Assembly: GCF_024723255.1 (NCBI RefSeq)
Contig: NZ_JANIAC010000001.1
Location: forward strand, 1,503,548-1,567,547
Length of the DNA: 64,000 bases
Reading direction: 5' to 3'
Origin: Aestuariibaculum sp. M13
GTDB taxonomy: Bacteria; Bacteroidota; Bacteroidia; Flavobacteriales; Flavobacteriaceae
Each line of letters opens with the position of its first letter. Positions within the stretch are counted from its first letter, which is position 1. A program made the position numbers and the translations under genes. Below the pieces are notes generated by a model. It was not told where the DNA came from. It was given only the letters and a program-made list of their open reading frames with translations, and ran no database searches. Below, one piece after another: positions 61,556 through 64,000 of this stretch.

Positions 61556-62578
61556 TTAATTTCCGTAAATTCCAATATATAAGTCGCCGTTAGCATTCAT
61601 AGTGGCTCTGTACATGCCAGCCGTATTGAATTCCATAGCAATATTACCGTGTTTGTCAACCCCAATAATACCGCCATCGCCACCTAAAGCCGGTACTTTA
61701 TTTTGTATAACTTCTTTGGCAGCTTCTTCAATTGATAAGCCTTTATATTCCATAAGAGCAGAGATATCATGAGCAACCACCGAACGGATAAAAAATTCAC
61801 CCCAACCGGTGCATGAAATAGCACAGGTATTATTGTTAGCATACGTTCCCGCACCAATAATTGGGGAGTCACCAATACGTCCCCAGCGTTTGTTGGTCAT
61901 GCCTCCGGTCGAGGTTCCTGCTGCAAGATTGCCGTTTTTATCTAGAGCAGCACAACCCACAGTTCCGAATTTAGAATCTTTAATTTCGTCATCGTAAAAA
62001 GCAACCTGTTCAGAGGCTTTTACTTTTTTAAGGGAATTAAATCTGTTTTCTGTGTAGAAGTATGAAGAATCTACAATATGTAAACCTTGTTCGGTTGCAA
62101 ATTGCTCCGCGCCCTCTCCGGATAACATTACGTGGGGAGAATGTTCCATAATCGCTCGAGCTAAATCTATCGGATTTTTAACGGTTTTAGTTCCCGCTGA
62201 TGCTCCGGCATTTAATGTTTTTCCATCCATAATGGAGGCATCGTGTTCGTTAGTTCCTGCGTTAGTAAAAACTGCTCCCTTTCCAGCGTTAAATAAAGGT
62301 GAGTCTTCTAAAACATTAATTGTTTTTTGTACGGCATCTAAACTACTGCCTCCGTTTTTTAAAATTTGATAACCAACTTTAATAGCTTCCTCCAGCTTCG
62401 CTTTATATAACGCTTCTTTTTCAGGCGTCATATTTTTCTTTAAAATCGTTCCTGCTCCACCGTGAATAACGATGGCGAAAGTTGGTTCCTTAGTTGTTAA
62501 GGCTTCAATACTTTTAGTTTCATTTTTACATGAAAGACAAATTATAAATGAGCAAAAGGCTAAAATAAATCGAGACAT
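61556..62578 (-). CDS. Isoaspartyl peptidase/L-asparaginase (Ntn-hydrolase), lipoprotein
   Basis: A 340-residue plant-type asparaginase. GTVGCAALDKNGNLAAGTST contains the autocleavage site, with Thr of GTVG as the nucleophile; the precursor splits into two chains there (about residue 207). GRIGDSPIIGAGTYA and EFNTAGMYRA bind substrate. The N-terminus has lipobox CLSC, so the enzyme is exported and membrane-anchored. It would cleave isoaspartyl dipeptides or asparagine in the periplasm. Confidence 0.93.
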   Translation of the reverse strand: MSRFILAFCSFIICLSCKNETKSIEALTTKEPTFAIVIHGGAGTILKKNMTPEKEALYKAKLEEAIKVGYQILKNGGSSLDAVQKTINVLEDSPLFNAGKGAVFTNAGTNEHDASIMDGKTLNAGASAGTKTVKNPIDLARAIMEHSPHVMLSGEGAEQFATEQGLHIVDSSYFYTENRFNSLKKVKASEQVAFYDDEIKDSKFGTVGCAALDKNGNLAAGTSTGGMTNKRWGRIGDSPIIGAGTYANNNTCAISCTGWGEFFIRSVVAHDISALMEYKGLSIEEAAKEVIQNKVPALGGDGGIIGVDKHGNIAMEFNTAGMYRATMNANGDLYIGIYGN

Positions 62579-62727
62579 GAGATATGGATTTTTGGTTGTT
62601 TTAAAGGTAGGTGTTTTTTATAAAATTTAGATTTCATATAAGTGCTTCATTCTAAACTTGATAATTGTCATATTTTACAGGGGTTGTTATTTGTATCTTG
62701 GAATCCGAAACAGATTTTTTTTGAAAA

Positions 62728-64000
62728 ATGAATAAGATATTAGACCCTATAAACCGCTTTATAAAGTCTTCAAACTCAGGAAGCTTTTTATTGTTGTTTA
62801 CTACAGCTTTGGCATTAATTGTAGCGAACTCTCCTTGGAGTTCTATGTATCACGATTTATTAAAAAGTGAATTTACCTTTGGATTTGTGCATAATGGATT
62901 TGAGTTAACCGAACCCTTTTATCTTTGGATTAACGATGGTTTAATGGCTATCTTCTTTTTTCACGTAGGGCTTGAAATTAAACGAGAAATATTAGACGGG
63001 GAGTTATCGTCCATCAGAAAAGCATCATTGCCTGTAATAGCCGCTTTGGGAGGCGTTATTGTTCCTATTATCATATATATAACAATGATTTCAAATCCGG
63101 AATTGAAATCAGGTTGGGGGGTACCAATGGCGACCGATATTGCATTTTCACTTGGTGTTTTAAAGTTATTTGGTAAACGAGTACCATTAGGATTAAAGGT
63201 CTTTTTAACAGCTTTCGCTATTGTAGATGATTTGGCAGCGGTTGTTGTTATTGGGGTGTTTTATGTCACCGACATCAATTTAATGCTTATTCTGTATTCG
63301 GCTGTTATTTTACTTTTCATGACAATTTTAGGAATGAAAAAATACTTCTCTAAATTTATTTTCTTCCCATTAAGTGTTGTTGTTTGGATTTTGTTTTTAA
63401 AATCGGGAATACATCCAACCATTGCAGGAGTATTGCTGGCGTTTACTATTCCGGCAACAAGAACCACAACTTTAGATGGTTTCTTTGAAAAAATTAAAGC
63501 GTCTTTAAAAAGATTTTCTGAAGAACGCGAGCATATTACAACACACCATATTTTAAAAGAAGAGCATGTTCATGCGGCTATCGATATTAGAATGGCTTCA
63601 GAAAGCATTAATTCACCATTGCAGAAAATAGAACATGATTTACACCCATGGATTGTCTTTTTTATCATGCCGGTATTTGCTTTTGCCAATGCTGGAGTGA
63701 GTCTAGCTAGTGATTCGGAGATTAATTTTGGTTTAGCTGTTCCGATAGCTATTGCATTGATTTTAGGTAAATTTATAGGTATAAGTTTGGCTTCCTGGTT
63801 GGCTGTTAAAGCCAAGATAGCATACTTACCTGTTGGGGTTGATTTCAAATATATTTTAGGAGCAGCTTTACTCGGCGGACTTGGTTTTACCATGTCTTTA
63901 TTCATTGCCAATTTAGCATTTGCAGATGAAGTGTTGTTGAGTTCGGCTAAAGTCGGAATTTTAGGGGGTTCCCTCATTTCAGGTATTTTAGGCTATTTGG
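62728..64000 (+). CDS. nhaA: Na+/H+ antiporter NhaA, partial at the right edge
   Basis: An open frame of 424 residues from the ATG at 62728 runs off the window without a stop. HVGLEIKREILDGELSS, PMATDIAFSLGVLKLFGKR and FAIVDDLAAVVVIGVFY are NhaA signatures; the Asp-Asp pair is the sodium/proton site. FIMPVFAFANAGVSL and LGGLGFTMSLFIANLAF mark the C-terminal half. It exports sodium in exchange for protons, as expected of a marine or salt-exposed bacterium. Only a few residues are likely to be missing. Confidence 0.95.
   Translation, partial: MNKILDPINRFIKSSNSGSFLLLFTTALALIVANSPWSSMYHDLLKSEFTFGFVHNGFELTEPFYLWINDGLMAIFFFHVGLEIKREILDGELSSIRKASLPVIAALGGVIVPIIIYITMISNPELKSGWGVPMATDIAFSLGVLKLFGKRVPLGLKVFLTAFAIVDDLAAVVVIGVFYVTDINLMLILYSAVILLFMTILGMKKYFSKFIFFPLSVVVWILFLKSGIHPTIAGVLLAFTIPATRTTTLDGFFEKIKASLKRFSEEREHITTHHILKEEHVHAAIDIRMASESINSPLQKIEHDLHPWIVFFIMPVFAFANAGVSLASDSEINFGLAVPIAIALILGKFIGISLASWLAVKAKIAYLPVGVDFKYILGAALLGGLGFTMSLFIANLAFADEVLLSSAKVGILGGSLISGILGYL

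Noticed and set aside
1-64000. Mobile element, prophage or integrative element
   Set aside because: I looked for transposase, integrase, phage structural and conjugation genes on both strands and saw none. The only transfer-like sign is the osmC duplication. The single tRNA gene has no repeat of its 3' end that I can find nearby.

Overview
The window is a chromosomal segment of a marine- or plant-glycan-type Flavobacteriaceae (Bacteroidota). The evidence is AT-rich DNA, promoters of the Bacteroidota type (a -7 box TAnnTTTG), a SusC/SusD pair with an ECF sigma factor and FecR-type anti-sigma factor, OmpA proteins with thrombospondin type 3 repeats, and the order acpP-fabF-rnc-IPExxxVDY-pyk. 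I see no plasmid, phage, transposase or CRISPR array.

Region 1 (1-10477). The 3' end of an osmC gene and a secreted PNGase F-like glycoamidase precede a sulfur/redox module. A seven-gene minus-strand operon encodes a Psr/Phs-type molybdoenzyme (catalytic subunit, four-cluster ferredoxin, NrfD anchor), two half-size YeeE/YedE transporters, and two membrane-anchored rhodanese-like proteins. Both rhodaneses lack the catalytic cysteine, yet both end in the same 18-residue lysine-rich tail finishing in Glu-Gly-Gly-Cys. A 12-haem cytochrome is transcribed divergently, and a perfect 14-bp palindrome lies in the shared promoter region. A decayed second copy of the osmC 3' end follows the module. I infer that the C-terminal Cys acts as a SoxY-like swinging sulfur carrier; this is the strongest candidate for an undescribed system.

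Region 2 (10478-19209). Housekeeping and accessory genes: recJ, an MFS exporter, an MtfA-like peptidase, an LpxH-like phosphoesterase, queD, a 2OG-Fe(II) oxygenase, two tiny membrane proteins, a MATE exporter, a universal stress protein with a perfect palindrome over its promoter, and tRNA-Ala(GGC).

Region 3 (19210-38260). An arabinan/L-arabinofuranose utilisation locus: ECF sigma, FecR, SusC with STN domain, SusD, GH51, three GH43, GH127, a second GH51 and an aldose 1-epimerase. A convergent NrtR/AraR-type Nudix regulator sits next to it, as the last gene of an operon with addB. Oligosaccharides would be captured by SusCD and trimmed by alpha- and beta-L-arabinofuranosidases. No arabinose catabolic genes are in the window.

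Region 4 (38253-48772). An AddAB-like helicase-nuclease is split by two paralogous ompA genes. A Fe/Mn superoxide dismutase follows.

Region 5 (48773-49487). A 715-bp gap holds three tandem copies, about 204 bp apart, of what looks like a roughly 70-nt small RNA gene on the minus strand. Each copy has a -7 box (weak in the third), a 5' hairpin, a G-rich linker and an intrinsic terminator.

Region 6 (49488-64000). purF, a PfkB kinase, RNase HI and purN; then acpP, fabF, rnc (with a terminator-like hairpin inside its first codons), an IPExxxVDY protein and pyk; dinB; a TIP30-like oxidoreductase, a CYTH protein and a YciI-like lipoprotein; a small lipoprotein; an isoaspartyl peptidase/asparaginase; and nhaA running off the right edge.
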